From the NCBI RefSeq assembly GCF_016482785.1, contig NZ_JAEMXM010000023.1:1-64000 (forward strand): a stretch of 64,000 bases of DNA, in the 5' to 3' direction. This stretch comes from Paenibacillus alkalitolerans (GTDB taxonomy: Bacteria > Bacillota > Bacilli > Paenibacillales > YIM-B00363). The notes beneath the pieces were generated by a model. That model was not told the origin of the DNA, did no database searches, and saw only the letters and a list, made by a program, of their open reading frames with translations. This document shows positions 26,529 to 35,905 of this stretch, piece by piece. Position 1 is the first letter of the stretch; each line of letters starts with the position of its first letter. The translations under genes and the position numbers were made by a program.

Positions 26529-28289
26529 CTATTCGCCTGCTGTCTCCCACACGATCGTCACCTTCAAACCTCCCAGCGAAGACGGTTCGAACACAAGCCC
26601 CCCATTTTCTTTGTACTGAAGAAAAAGGCGCTGATGCACGTTCCATAAGCCGATTCCCGATTCGTTGTCCGCCGGCTGCGCGACCTTCTGCCGCAATTGC
26701 TGCAATAGTTCGGCGCTCATGCCGGCTCCGTTGTCTTCAATGATGATCCTGTTTTGCCGTCCTTCCTGCTCGCCCGTAACCGTAATCACCCCGAACTTAT
26801 CGCTGGCGCTGATGCCGTGAACGACGGCGTTCTCGACTACCGGCTGGACGGTCAATCTGGGAATGGATAGCTGCTTCATCGCCTCCGGTATATTCAACTC
26901 ATAATGAAACCAGTCCATGCGCAGATTCTGGATATTCAGGTAATTCACCACAAGCTCGATCTCTTCGCCAAGCGTTGTCATCGTATTCTCCAGCCTGGTT
27001 ATATACCGGTAAAACGAGGCCATATTCAGCACCATCTCGGTCGCCGCCTGCTTGTTTCCCATTCCGATCATATTTTTAATGAAAAACAGACAGTTGTACA
27101 AAAAATGCGGATTGATCTGCGACTGCAGCTGCTTCAGCTTCGCTTCGCGAAAACGGATATTTTCCAAATAGACTTTCTCAATCAGCTCCTGAATTTGCGC
27201 GGCCATTTCATTGAAACGAGAAAACAGGTAAGAAAATTCGTTGTTCGGATCATACTTGAGCCGGAAAGAATATTTCCCCTCCTGAATGCCCCGAACGCCG
27301 CGCACAAGCCATTGAATCGGAATTTGCACCTGCCGGTACAACAGCAAAGCGATAATGACGCTCATCAGCAGCAGAAGGGCGATTGAGCCGTAAAATAAAT
27401 TCCGGTTTTTGACGATGGGCGCTAAAATTTGCTGCAGCGGCAAATAATCGATGATGTAGCCGTTCAAGCTTTTCGCTTTGGCATAATGGACAATATATTG
27501 CTCCTTCTGAATCTCCAAAATGCCGTATCCGTAGTCCTCCAACGATTGGCTGTCCAGGTAGGCTGTCAATTCATCGATAAAGGCCGGATTAGAGAAGGCT
27601 TGATTGTATACCGGCGGTCGGTTCGCAAAGTACAAGAAAGAATTGCCGTTTCCATTCTGATTGAAATCCTGCATCATCGACAACAGATTTTGCGCGGAAA
27701 ATTTCACTTCGATAATGAACTCGGCCTCTTCCGGATCGTTATAGGCATTCAGAGGATCGGTAATGTATTTGGCAAAATAACCGTCTCCGCTTGCTCCGAC
27801 GTTGTATTCCCAATTCGTGGAGAGCGGCTCTTGCAGCATGGCGGGATCGTACACTCCCCCATAATCGCTGGACAGCGCTTGCTTCAGCTTAGGTAAATAA
27901 ACCGTCAGCCGATTCGTCCAATGACTGGTCGCGCTTAACAAGCTCAGCTTGTTGACAATCGCTTCTTCCAGCTTCAATTGGTCGAACGGTGTTCGTTCAG
28001 CGGGCGAATTGCCGAGCTCTTTCATGCCGGGATCCTTGCTCACAATAATGGAAAAGACGGACAGCTGGTTGATGACTTCGTCAATTTGCGAGGCGAAGAA
28101 AGTCAGCCGGTTCAAATTCGATCTGCGGATTTCTTCTTCCACGATGCCGATTGATGTCTGATTGAAATAGCTGTACATCATCACAATCGGCGTCAGCAAT
28201 ATGACGATCAGCAGCATCATTTTTTTGAACGTATTCAGTTTGACGCGGCGGCCTTTGGGATGGATGGAATTCGCATATTCCGGTTTCAT
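26529..28289 (-). CDS. YesM-type sensor histidine kinase, module C
   Basis: 586 residues: membrane segments near 21-42 and 298-318 around an extracellular sensor, HAMP, then H395 in QINPHFLYNCLFFIKNM, and an ATPase domain with VQPVVENAVVHGIS and DNGAGMSAELL. Its ATG overlaps the stop of the upstream binding-protein gene by 4 bases, so the two are made together. That coupling suggests the binding protein presents the ligand to this kinase. Confidence 0.92.
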   Translation of the reverse strand: MKPEYANSIHPKGRRVKLNTFKKMMLLIVILLTPIVMMYSYFNQTSIGIVEEEIRRSNLNRLTFFASQIDEVINQLSVFSIIVSKDPGMKELGNSPAERTPFDQLKLEEAIVNKLSLLSATSHWTNRLTVYLPKLKQALSSDYGGVYDPAMLQEPLSTNWEYNVGASGDGYFAKYITDPLNAYNDPEEAEFIIEVKFSAQNLLSMMQDFNQNGNGNSFLYFANRPPVYNQAFSNPAFIDELTAYLDSQSLEDYGYGILEIQKEQYIVHYAKAKSLNGYIIDYLPLQQILAPIVKNRNLFYGSIALLLLMSVIIALLLYRQVQIPIQWLVRGVRGIQEGKYSFRLKYDPNNEFSYLFSRFNEMAAQIQELIEKVYLENIRFREAKLKQLQSQINPHFLYNCLFFIKNMIGMGNKQAATEMVLNMASFYRYITRLENTMTTLGEEIELVVNYLNIQNLRMDWFHYELNIPEAMKQLSIPRLTVQPVVENAVVHGISASDKFGVITVTGEQEGRQNRIIIEDNGAGMSAELLQQLRQKVAQPADNESGIGLWNVHQRLFLQYKENGGLVFEPSSLGGLKVTIVWETAGE

Positions 28290-29587
28290 CGGCTGAGCTC
28301 CCTGTCAATTATGGCTTGAAGCTCCGCATTCGCTTGATCGGCCGCAGCCTGAATATCTTCTCCAAGCACCGCTTTGACCACGATGCTGCCTATGACATCC
28401 CGCGCTTCCGCAACATCGGTCACATCCGGTACATTGCGGCTGATGCCGATTTCTCTCGTTCGCTGAATGACTTGAGCGAGGTCCTGCGGGAAGCTGCCCA
28501 TCCCATCCTTATGGGCCCACACGGAATTTCTCGGCCCGGGAACTCCGTTGCCATGCGCTTTCAATATGCTTTCCTTGCTGCTTGCCCAACGGATAAATTC
28601 CCAGGCGGCAGCTTTGTTCAATGATTTCGAATTGATGGCCAGCGCCCACGAGGTAACGTTGTACGGCCTCGCTCCTGCGTCTCCCGCGGGAAACAGAGCG
28701 AACCCGATATGCTGATCGATCGGCGATTTGTCCCGTCTTGTCGAATAATTGTATATGGATGACGTATCCGAGAAGAAGGCCGCCTTCCCCTGCAAGAATA
28801 GTTCCGACGCTTGCGGCCACGACATGCTCAGTACGCCCGGAGGACCGTACTCTCTCAGTAACGTCGCATAAATATGAAAGCCTTTCACGGCTTCCGGCGT
28901 ATTCACTTGACGGCCTGTCATAAATTCTCCGCCTTGGGAGAATACAAAGGAAGAGACGGGGGTGACAAGCGCATTGCGCTGTCCTCTGGCGACAAAGCCG
29001 TACAATTCATTGCCGGGGTCGTGCAATTGCCGGGCGGCATCCAATAATTCGTCCATCGTTTGGGGTACGGCGAGCCCATGCGATTTCAGCAAATCTTTTC
29101 TGTAATACAAGACCTGCTGATCGGTGAAGATCGGTATGGAAGTCACATGCTGACCGATTGTTACCGCTTCCATAGAAGCCCTGTCAAAATCGGCAAAATC
29201 AAACTCTTCATCTCCCGCGATATACGGATCAAGCGGCGTCGTCCAACCGCTGTCGTGAAAGCTTCTCTTGTCCATATACGGCCGATACATGAACACATCC
29301 GGCGTTTCGGAGCCCGCCAAAAATTGAACGGCAAGCTTGTACGCCAACTGCTCTTCGGTAATAAGCTTAAAGTCGACTTTAATGCCGGTGGTTGCCTCGA
29401 ACGACGGCAATGAAGATTTGATCGTATCGCTCCAGGGATGGGTCAATGCATAAACGGTCAATTTCATCTCCGCATACGGAAGAGAGGTCATTGACTGCTC
29501 CTCCCGCGGAACTGCGCAAGCGGTTGCCAGTATCATGAGAGCGATAGTCAGACTTGCGGAGAGGCGCCTTCTCCGAATGAATTCCAT
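28286..29587 (-). CDS. Family-1 solute-binding lipoprotein, likely co-sensor of module C
   Basis: 433 residues. A basic N-terminus and lipobox ATAC (Cys 24) are followed by a family-1 fold (LTVYALTHPWSDTIKSSLPS, then DVFMYRPYMDKRSFHDSGW, and a C-lobe with WALAINSKSLNKAAAWEFI). It is an ABC-type binding protein, yet the operon encodes a TRAP transporter and no ABC permease. Overlap with the kinase gene makes a sensory role the best guess; donation to an ABC importer encoded elsewhere is the alternative. Confidence 0.88.
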   Translation of the reverse strand: MEFIRRRRLSASLTIALMILATACAVPREEQSMTSLPYAEMKLTVYALTHPWSDTIKSSLPSFEATTGIKVDFKLITEEQLAYKLAVQFLAGSETPDVFMYRPYMDKRSFHDSGWTTPLDPYIAGDEEFDFADFDRASMEAVTIGQHVTSIPIFTDQQVLYYRKDLLKSHGLAVPQTMDELLDAARQLHDPGNELYGFVARGQRNALVTPVSSFVFSQGGEFMTGRQVNTPEAVKGFHIYATLLREYGPPGVLSMSWPQASELFLQGKAAFFSDTSSIYNYSTRRDKSPIDQHIGFALFPAGDAGARPYNVTSWALAINSKSLNKAAAWEFIRWASSKESILKAHGNGVPGPRNSVWAHKDGMGSFPQDLAQVIQRTREIGISRNVPDVTDVAEARDVIGSIVVKAVLGEDIQAAADQANAELQAIIDRELSR

Positions 29588-29966
29588 TGCTATTCCCCCA
29601 TCTCGCAGCTTGCAATTTCATTGTAAATAAAGAAGAGATCATGGAACATGATAATAATTCAAGAATGATCTACATTTATTTTACATTCCCTAGTATCGGC
29701 TCAAAAAACTCGACTGGACAAGGTCCAAATCGAGTCGTTTCAATGTGTCCGACATGAAGAAAAAACATTTGCTTTATTACATTCCATTTCGAAACCATTT
29801 TTTCCTCTCACCTGGGGCTTCGCCTCCCCTTTTCCGCCGTGTGATGATTCGGATAAGGCAATTGCTAAATTTCCAGAAAAAATCGGCATTGACACCACTC
29901 CCAACAATTTGTAAGTTTATTTTAAAGCTTTAAGAAGTGACACCATTCGACAAAGGGAGATGGAGC
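29588..29966 (+). promoter_or_regulatory. Divergent intergenic region with liv promoter
   Basis: No gene is visible. A perfect TTGACA at 29889-29894 lies 17 bases before a weak TAAGTT at 29912-29917, suitable for the plus-strand liv operon. A nested hairpin (CTCGA/TCGAG with TGGA/TCCA inside) spans 29709-29735. CCTGGGGCTTCGCCTCCCCT at 29811-29830 recurs exactly at 39319-39338. Confidence 0.45.
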
Positions 29967-31127
29967 ATGAAAGTTAAAAATGCAATGGGCATCGCCCTAA
30001 CCGCAATGCTCGGCATATCGCTGCTGGCAGGCTGCGGAGAGAAGCCGGCTGCAACGGAAACCGGAGCTGAAGTGAATGGCGAACAAGTGGCAAAGATCGG
30101 CTATATCGGATTTTTATCCGGTGGCGGCGCTGCTTACGGGGAAGCTCAAAAGAAAGGCTTGGAGCTCGCACTGGAAGAACTGAACGAAACCAATAAAGGA
30201 AATCTGAAAATTGAATTGCTGATCGAGGATTCCGCGGGCAAAAAAGAAAGCGCAATCAATGCGGCAAACAAGCTGATTAACCAGGATAATGTTGTTGCCG
30301 TCATCGGACCGACGTTATCCGGCGAAATGTTCGCCGCAGGCCCTATCGCGAACGATGCGGAAACGCCTATTTTTGGTATTTCCAATACGGCGGAAGGCAT
30401 TAACGATATCGGCGAATATGTGTTCAGAAACTCACTGCCCGAATCCATCGCCGTTCCTAAAGCGATAGAAGCGGCTGTAAATAAATTCAACATCAAGAAA
30501 GTAGCCGTTATTTACTGCAAAAATGACGATTTCTCCGTATCAGGCTTTAAGACCATGAAGGCGACTGCGGAAAAAATGAATCTTGAAATTCTCGGAGAAG
30601 AAACAGTATCCACGGGCGATGTGGATTTCTCGGCACAGCTTACCAAGATCAAAGCGAGCAATCCGGACGCGATTCTGGTATCCACCCTTTACAAGGAAGG
30701 CTCCCTGATTGTAAAGAAAGCCCGTGAGCTCGGCTTGAACGTTCCGATTATCGGGGGCAACGGCTTTAATAATCCCCAGGTTGTTGAGATTGCCGGTGAA
30801 GCGGCGGAAGGCCTTGTGGTAGCGACTCCATTCAGCCCGGAAAAGCAAGACGAGAACGTGCAAAATTTCGTTAAAGCGTTTGAAGCCAAGTACGGCAAGA
30901 AACCGGACCAATTCGCGGCTCAGGCATACGACGGGCTTTACATTATCGCCCAGTCGTTATTGAAGACAGGCAATGCGGACGACCGCAATGCGCTCCGTGA
31001 CGAACTTGCAAAGCTGGCGGATTTCAACGGGGTTTCCGGAAAGCTTTCCTTCGATGAAAAGCGGAACCCGGTCGCAGTACCGGTTGTGGTTACGATTAAA
31101 GACGGCAAGTTCGTTCCATTTGAATAA
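29967..31127 (+). CDS. livJ: Branched-chain amino acid ABC importer, binding lipoprotein (LivJ/LivK)
   Basis: 386 residues from the ATG at 29967, preceded by AAAGGGAG. Lipobox LLAGC (Cys 20). The type I periplasmic fold shows IGYIGFLSGGGAAYGEAQKK, VIGPTLSGEMFAAGPIANDA and a C-lobe with NPQVVEIAGEAAEGLVVATP. It captures leucine, isoleucine, valine or a related amide and passes it to LivH/LivM. First gene of a five-gene plus-strand operon. Amino acid specificity is by family only. Confidence 0.9.
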   Translation: MKVKNAMGIALTAMLGISLLAGCGEKPAATETGAEVNGEQVAKIGYIGFLSGGGAAYGEAQKKGLELALEELNETNKGNLKIELLIEDSAGKKESAINAANKLINQDNVVAVIGPTLSGEMFAAGPIANDAETPIFGISNTAEGINDIGEYVFRNSLPESIAVPKAIEAAVNKFNIKKVAVIYCKNDDFSVSGFKTMKATAEKMNLEILGEETVSTGDVDFSAQLTKIKASNPDAILVSTLYKEGSLIVKKARELGLNVPIIGGNGFNNPQVVEIAGEAAEGLVVATPFSPEKQDENVQNFVKAFEAKYGKKPDQFAAQAYDGLYIIAQSLLKTGNADDRNALRDELAKLADFNGVSGKLSFDEKRNPVAVPVVVTIKDGKFVPFE

Positions 31128-31170
31128 GCATTGCAGCCGACGGCTGATAAGTTCCGGCGCAAGTTTGGAG

Positions 31171-31195
31171 GTTACCCGGGTTCTGCCCGGGTAAC
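31171..31195 (+). other. Intercistronic hairpin between livJ and livH
   Basis: A perfect 10-base stem, GTTACCCGGG with its complement, around TTCTG and without a T run. It is placed like the mRNA-stabilising hairpins that favour binding-protein expression. Confidence 0.6.
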
Positions 31196-31234
31196 TGTGT
31201 TCCTGAGACATTTATAATTTTGGGAGGAACATAG

Positions 31235-32098
31235 ATGGTTTGGCAGCAGCTTTTCAACGGTTTAACCGTCGGGAGCACTTATGCTTTGATCGCAATCGGG
31301 TATACGCTGATCTTTGGGGTGCTTCGCATCATCAACATGGCGCACGGCCAAATTTTCATATTCGGTTCGCTTGCGGGCTTAAGCCTGGCTGTCAACTCCG
31401 GGCTGCCGTTAGCGGCGGCATTCCCTATCGCTGTAGCCGTGTCCGGCTTGTTGGGCCTGATCCTTGAGTATACCGCGCTGCGGCCGCTTCGCAAAAAAAA
31501 TGTACCCCACCTGGCTTCACTGATCAGTACGATCGGCTTTGCCATTCTGATTGAGGAATTGACGCATATCTTCTTCGGTGCCGATTCCCGTCCGGTGCCT
31601 GCTGTAGGCATATCTGTATTTCAACTGGGGCCGGTTCAAATTCGAATGGCGGATCTCATCATCATAGGGGTTTCGATTTGCTTGATGGCGATTCTTCAAT
31701 TTTGGATCCGCAAAACAAAAATGGGCAAAGCCCTGAGAGCGACTGCGGAAAATATTGAAACCGCGGGGATTTTGGGGATCAATACGAATGCGGTCATCAA
31801 TATGACCGTTATGATCGCTTCCGGACTCGGCGGGGTTGCCGGCATGCTGATCGGCATCGCTTATTCCGCGCTGATTCCGACCATGGGCTTGACTTTGGGT
31901 TTTAAAGGGTTGGCTGCTTTGATTATTGGCGGAGTGGGCAGCATACCCGGCGCCATGGTTTGCGGCGTAATTATCGGCATGTCGGAAGTGCTGGCTGTCG
32001 CCTACGGGGATTCCTCCTGGAGAGATGCGGTTGCTTTCGGAATGATCATTATCATCCTGCTTGTACGTCCGCAGGGCCTGTTCGGACAGAAAGCGTAA
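31235..32098 (+). CDS. livH: Branched-chain amino acid ABC permease LivH
   Basis: 287 residues with eight or so membrane helices. The N-terminus QQLFNGLTVGSTYALIAIGY is diagnostic for LivH, as are GVLRIINMAHGQIFIFGS and the loop KMGKALRATAENIETAGILG that contacts the ATPase. GGGAGGAAC precedes the ATG. Partner of LivM, which begins 15 bases after its stop. Confidence 0.95.
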   Translation: MVWQQLFNGLTVGSTYALIAIGYTLIFGVLRIINMAHGQIFIFGSLAGLSLAVNSGLPLAAAFPIAVAVSGLLGLILEYTALRPLRKKNVPHLASLISTIGFAILIEELTHIFFGADSRPVPAVGISVFQLGPVQIRMADLIIIGVSICLMAILQFWIRKTKMGKALRATAENIETAGILGINTNAVINMTVMIASGLGGVAGMLIGIAYSALIPTMGLTLGFKGLAALIIGGVGSIPGAMVCGVIIGMSEVLAVAYGDSSWRDAVAFGMIIIILLVRPQGLFGQKA

Positions 32099-32113
32099 GG
32101 GGGGCGTGAAATC

Positions 32114-33082
32114 ATGGACTTTTTGAATCCTTATACGCTGCAGGTCATTACCTTTATATTTCTCAATTTGATTCTCGCCATCAGCATTTATGTCACCCTC
32201 TCGACCGGGCAATTATCCTTAGGGCATGCAGGCTTTATGGCCATTGGAGCCTATACGGCTTCCATGGCAACGAAATCCGGCGATCTGCCGCTGATTGTCG
32301 CTTTGCTTCTAAGTATCGTTTTGACCGGGATCATCGCTTTAATTGTCGGCTATCCGACCCTGAGGCTGCATGGGCTTTACCTGGCGATCGCCACTCTGGG
32401 TTTCGGGGAAGTGGTTCGCGTATTCCTGTTGAACCTGGAATTTACGAACGGAGCGCTCGGTTTGACCGGCTTGAAATCGATCGGCTCCCGTATGTATGAT
32501 CTGGAGAAAGCCATCGGCATCAATGCATCCGCGTTCGGAATGACCGTAACGCAAATGAAAACTTTATCTACGTTGATTGCGCTTATACTGCTCTTCGTTG
32601 TAATTCTCTGCGGCCAGATTCGCTTAAATCGTTCGCGGGTAGGACGAGCTTTCAGCGCCATCAAAGCCGACGAGACTGCCGCGCGGGCGATGGGAATCAA
32701 CATCGCCTACTATAAGATGCTGGCATTTTTGATCGGTTCCATGTTGGCCGGACTTGCAGGAGGACTCTATGCCCACATTACCACGGCGATAACGCCGGAC
32801 GATTTCAATTATCATCGCGTGGTGGAAATATTGTCCTTTGCCGTTATCGGCGGCTCGGAAGTGATCATCGGTCCGCTCTTTGGCGCCGCGCTGTTGACCG
32901 GGCTGCCGGAATTTCTGCGGATCCTTTCCGAGTATAAAATGCTCTTCTACGGCATCCTGCTGATCCTCGTCATGGCTTTTCGTCCGCACGGGATAATCAC
33001 CGCCGGCACGTTCGCCATGCTGAGAAAAAACGCGAAAAAAATCCCTTCCGCTAAAAATTCAGACACCGAAAGGGGGATATAG
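32114..33082 (+). CDS. livM: Branched-chain amino acid ABC permease LivM
   Basis: 322 residues, eight to ten helices. Hallmarks are VTLSTGQLSLGHAGFMAIGA near residue 25 and SRVGRAFSAIKADETAARAM, the cytoplasmic coupling loop. A basic tail (KNAKKIPSAKNSD) ends the protein. It follows livH by 15 bases and precedes livG by 2, forming the transmembrane pair with LivH. Confidence 0.95.
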   Translation: MDFLNPYTLQVITFIFLNLILAISIYVTLSTGQLSLGHAGFMAIGAYTASMATKSGDLPLIVALLLSIVLTGIIALIVGYPTLRLHGLYLAIATLGFGEVVRVFLLNLEFTNGALGLTGLKSIGSRMYDLEKAIGINASAFGMTVTQMKTLSTLIALILLFVVILCGQIRLNRSRVGRAFSAIKADETAARAMGINIAYYKMLAFLIGSMLAGLAGGLYAHITTAITPDDFNYHRVVEILSFAVIGGSEVIIGPLFGAALLTGLPEFLRILSEYKMLFYGILLILVMAFRPHGIITAGTFAMLRKNAKKIPSAKNSDTERGI

Positions 33083-33084
33083 GC

Positions 33085-33855
33085 ATGTTGCTGGAATTAA
33101 AACAGATCGGAAAATCGTTCGGCGGGATCACCGCCCTGACAGATGTCAGCTTTCAGGTCGAGAAAGGACAGATTCTCGGGTTGATCGGGCCGAACGGCGC
33201 GGGCAAAACGACGATCTTTAATATGATTACCGGGATATTTCCTCCGACGACAGGCACTATTGCTTTTGCCGGAACAAACCTAAATAAGCTTCCCCCGCAT
33301 AAAATCACTTCCATCGGCATTGCCCGAACGTTCCAAAATATTCGTCTTTTCGGGCACATGTCTGCGCTGGAAAATATAAAGGTCGGCATGCATACGGTGA
33401 CCAAAACCGGGTTCTGGGGTTCCCTTCTGAAGCTTCCCGCGCAAAAACGCGAAGAAGCATTCGTGCAGAAGCGGGCGATGGAGCTTCTTGATTTCGTGGG
33501 ACTTCGCGAGGTCGCCGATACGAGGTCGGACTCACTTGCTTACGGCCAGCAGCGCCGCCTTGAGATTGCGCGCGCTTTGGCGGCCAATCCGCAGCTGTTG
33601 CTGTTGGATGAACCTGCCGCGGGGATGATCGAGAGCGAAACCCGCCAGCTGATGGAACTGATCCGGAAAATCCGAAGCAACGGCACGACTGTATTGCTGG
33701 TGGAGCATGATATGCCGCTCGTAATGAACCTGTGCGATAAAGTCGTATGCATCAATTTCGGAGTGAAGATTGCGGAAGGAACGCCGGAATATATTCAAAA
33801 TCATCCGGATGTGATTGAGGCTTACCTCGGCAAGGAGGAGGAAGAATCATGCTGA
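33085..33855 (+). CDS. livG: Branched-chain amino acid ABC ATPase LivG
   Basis: 256 residues: Walker [10 protein letters not shown] near residue 36, Q-loop FQNIRLF, a signature region [20 protein letters not shown], in which AYGQQ stands for the usual LSGGQ as in LivG relatives, Walker [12 protein letters not shown] and switch His in LLVEHDM. Its last 7 bases overlap livF. Confidence 0.95.
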   Translation: MLLELKQIGKSFGGITALTDVSFQVEKGQILGLIGPNGAGKTTIFNMITGIFPPTTGTIAFAGTNLNKLPPHKITSIGIARTFQNIRLFGHMSALENIKVGMHTVTKTGFWGSLLKLPAQKREEAFVQKRAMELLDFVGLREVADTRSDSLAYGQQRRLEIARALAANPQLLLLDEPAAGMIESETRQLMELIRKIRSNGTTVLLVEHDMPLVMNLCDKVVCINFGVKIAEGTPEYIQNHPDVIEAYLGKEEEESC

Positions 33856-34565
33856 CGATACGCAACGTCGAAACCTATTATGGAAACATCCGGGCGTTAA
33901 AAGGCATTTCTCTCGAAGTGCCGGCGGGCAAAATCGTCTCGTTGATCGGAGCCAACGGAGCGGGTAAAACGACAACAATGAAAACGATCGCCGGTTTGCT
34001 CACCCCAAAAAGCGGAACGATTGAGCTGAACGGCAAACAGGTTCAAGGTCTCCGTCCGCATCAGCTGGTGCAGGAGGGGCTTGCCTTGGTGCCGGAAGGA
34101 CGCCAGGTGCTTGGACCGATGACCGTACTCGAAAACCTTGAGCTTGGCGCATACCGGAGAAAAGACCGCGCGGGCATCCAGCAGGATATTGAAAAAATGA
34201 TGTCCTGGTTTCCGATCTTGAAAGAGAGGGTGCGCCAGCTTGCAGGAACGATGTCGGGCGGCCAACAGCAAATGCTGGCCATTGCGCGGGCGCTCATGTC
34301 CCGGCCCAAGCTGCTTTTGTTGGACGAGCCTTCGATGGGGCTTGCTCCGTTAGTCGTTGCGGATATTTTCAAGGTTATCCAGCAAATCAACAATGAAGGC
34401 ACTACGGTGCTGATTGTGGAGCAAAATGTCCGCCAGGTGCTGAAAATCGCCCATTACGGCTATGTGCTGGAATCCGGACAGATTGTGCTGGACGGGAATG
34501 CGCAGGAGCTGCTTCATAACGATAAGGTCAAGGAAGCTTACCTTGGCGTGAAGAAGCACGCTTAA
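33849..34565 (+). CDS. livF: Branched-chain amino acid ABC ATPase LivF
   Basis: 238 residues: Walker A GANGAGKTT, signature MSGGQQQMLAIARALMSRPK, Walker B LLLLDEPSMGLAP and a terminal VKEAYLGVKKHA typical of LivF. It is the last gene of the operon, coupled to livG by overlap, and is followed by a strong terminator. Confidence 0.95.
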   Translation: MLTIRNVETYYGNIRALKGISLEVPAGKIVSLIGANGAGKTTTMKTIAGLLTPKSGTIELNGKQVQGLRPHQLVQEGLALVPEGRQVLGPMTVLENLELGAYRRKDRAGIQQDIEKMMSWFPILKERVRQLAGTMSGGQQQMLAIARALMSRPKLLLLDEPSMGLAPLVVADIFKVIQQINNEGTTVLIVEQNVRQVLKIAHYGYVLESGQIVLDGNAQELLHNDKVKEAYLGVKKHA

Positions 34566-34579
34566 GGGATACTTACTTT

Positions 34580-34626
34580 GGGGCTATCCTTCAGGTCTTT
34601 TCAGACCGCTTCAGGATAGCCCCTTC
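34580..34626 (+). terminator. Terminator of the liv operon
   Basis: GGGGCTATCCT pairs with AGGATAGCCCC, with GGTCTTTTCAGACC forming a second hairpin in the loop; TTC and TTT follow. No gene lies between here and 34789. Confidence 0.85.
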
Positions 34627-34789
34627 TTTGTGGATATGTTTATACATAAACTATCCTTACCATAGTGAAATACCACATCTCTAATACAGGTAATTACACA
34701 ATTGGGCTACTGATTAATATCGCACATTCAACTTTGACTGTTTGCCATTCAAATCCTTTGTCGGCAAAGAGGAAACTCCAGTTTTGTAA

Positions 34790-35464
34790 TTATTGGATTC
34801 CTTTTTTAACCCATTCAGCAACGGTAATTACACGTTTCGTTTGATGAGCAACAGCGGCTTGATAAGCTTGCTTATCTCCAACGATTTGATTGTTTTGGTC
34901 AACAGCAACGCTGGTTCCATACGGATTTCCACCTGCTGCAAATAGGGATGGGTCTGTGTAACCTGGTGCAACAACAATTGCACCCCAATGATACATGGTA
35001 GTGTACAACTGAAGAATGGTTTGTTCTTGACCACCATGAGCATTTTGAGCAGAAGTCATTGCACTAACTACTTTGTTCACAGTTTTTCCCTGGAACCAAA
35101 TGCCGCCTGTAGTATCCAAGAATTGCTTGATTTGGGATGCGACGTTTCCGAAACGGGTTGGTGTGCTAAAAATAATAGCGTCCGCCCATACAATATCGTC
35201 TGGGGTAGCAACTGGAATATCTTTTGTGGCTTCTACATGAGCTTTCCAAGCAGGATTTCCTTCAATAACGGATTGTGGTGCAAGTTCTTGAACTTTGAAA
35301 ATTTTAACTTCTGCGCCTGCTTGTTTCCCTGCTTCAGCAGCCCACTGAGCTAATTGATAGTTCGTTCCGGACGTGCTGTAATAAATAATCGCTAATTTTA
35401 CATTTGACATTTGTATCGTCTCCTTGTCGGTTGTTTTTCCAAAAAATTTATTTAAAAAACCCAT
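34790..35464 (-). CDS. wrbA: NAD(P)H:quinone oxidoreductase, WrbA family
   Basis: 224 residues. The flavodoxin-like fold begins VKLAIIYYSTSGTNYQLAQW (FMN phosphate loop), with STPTRFGNVASQIKQFLDTT and AQNAHGGQEQTILQLYTTM as WrbA signatures. It reduces quinones by two electrons, avoiding semiquinone radicals. Two starts have good ribosome-binding sites: 35464 (MGFLNKFFGK) and 35410 (MSNVKLAIIY); the second gives the usual WrbA length. It is the last gene of a pirin-MarR-DoxX-WrbA operon, a set seen in quinone and electrophile stress responses. Confidence 0.9.
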   Translation of the reverse strand: MGFLNKFFGKTTDKETIQMSNVKLAIIYYSTSGTNYQLAQWAAEAGKQAGAEVKIFKVQELAPQSVIEGNPAWKAHVEATKDIPVATPDDIVWADAIIFSTPTRFGNVASQIKQFLDTTGGIWFQGKTVNKVVSAMTSAQNAHGGQEQTILQLYTTMYHWGAIVVAPGYTDPSLFAAGGNPYGTSVAVDQNNQIVGDKQAYQAAVAHQTKRVITVAEWVKKGIQ

Positions 35465-35518
35465 TGCTTTCACCTCAAAAGAATACCTTTATTGTCATCA
35501 ATGTATGCATGCTCCTGT

Positions 35519-35875
35519 TCAAACTAAAGAGTTCAAATTAATGATTGCCACAACAATGGACAAGATAAGCAATATAAATGGTGCTCCCAAGTTTTTCACT
35601 GGGTCCTTCATCCGGATATGAGTGATAAGTGCTCCAATCATTGTCGCGGCGAGAAGAATACCTGCGAGTGCTGCGAATTGCGGCTTCCAAATTCCCACAA
35701 TCATTCCCACAGCGCCAATCACTTCGATTAACCCACTGAAGACACGGAATCCTTGAGAATAACCATAACGTTGAAATTCCTGAACCATCTGCTTAGCACC
35801 AACAATTTTCATCAAACCAAACATTAGAAACCCTAAAGCCAAAATTACCTGCAAAACGATGGATGTGATCTGCAT
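35519..35875 (-). CDS. DoxX-family membrane protein
   Basis: 118 residues with four membrane helices and the DoxX markers ALGFLMFGLMKIVG, FQRYGYSQGFRVFSGLIEVI and GILLAATMIGALITHIRMKD. The ATG at 35875 follows GAGGTGG. DoxX/MhqP-like proteins accompany quinone-detoxifying enzymes in Bacillus. Its place between the MarR regulator and WrbA supports that. Biochemical function is unknown. Confidence 0.88.
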   Translation of the reverse strand: MQITSIVLQVILALGFLMFGLMKIVGAKQMVQEFQRYGYSQGFRVFSGLIEVIGAVGMIVGIWKPQFAALAGILLAATMIGALITHIRMKDPVKNLGAPFILLILSIVVAIINLNSLV

Positions 35876-35905
35876 GTTAGCCACCTCTCATGATTATTGA
35901 AATAT

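Noticed and set aside
33085-33855. LivG signature AYGQQ instead of LSGGQ as a possible defect
   Set aside because: This variant is normal for LivG-family ATPases.
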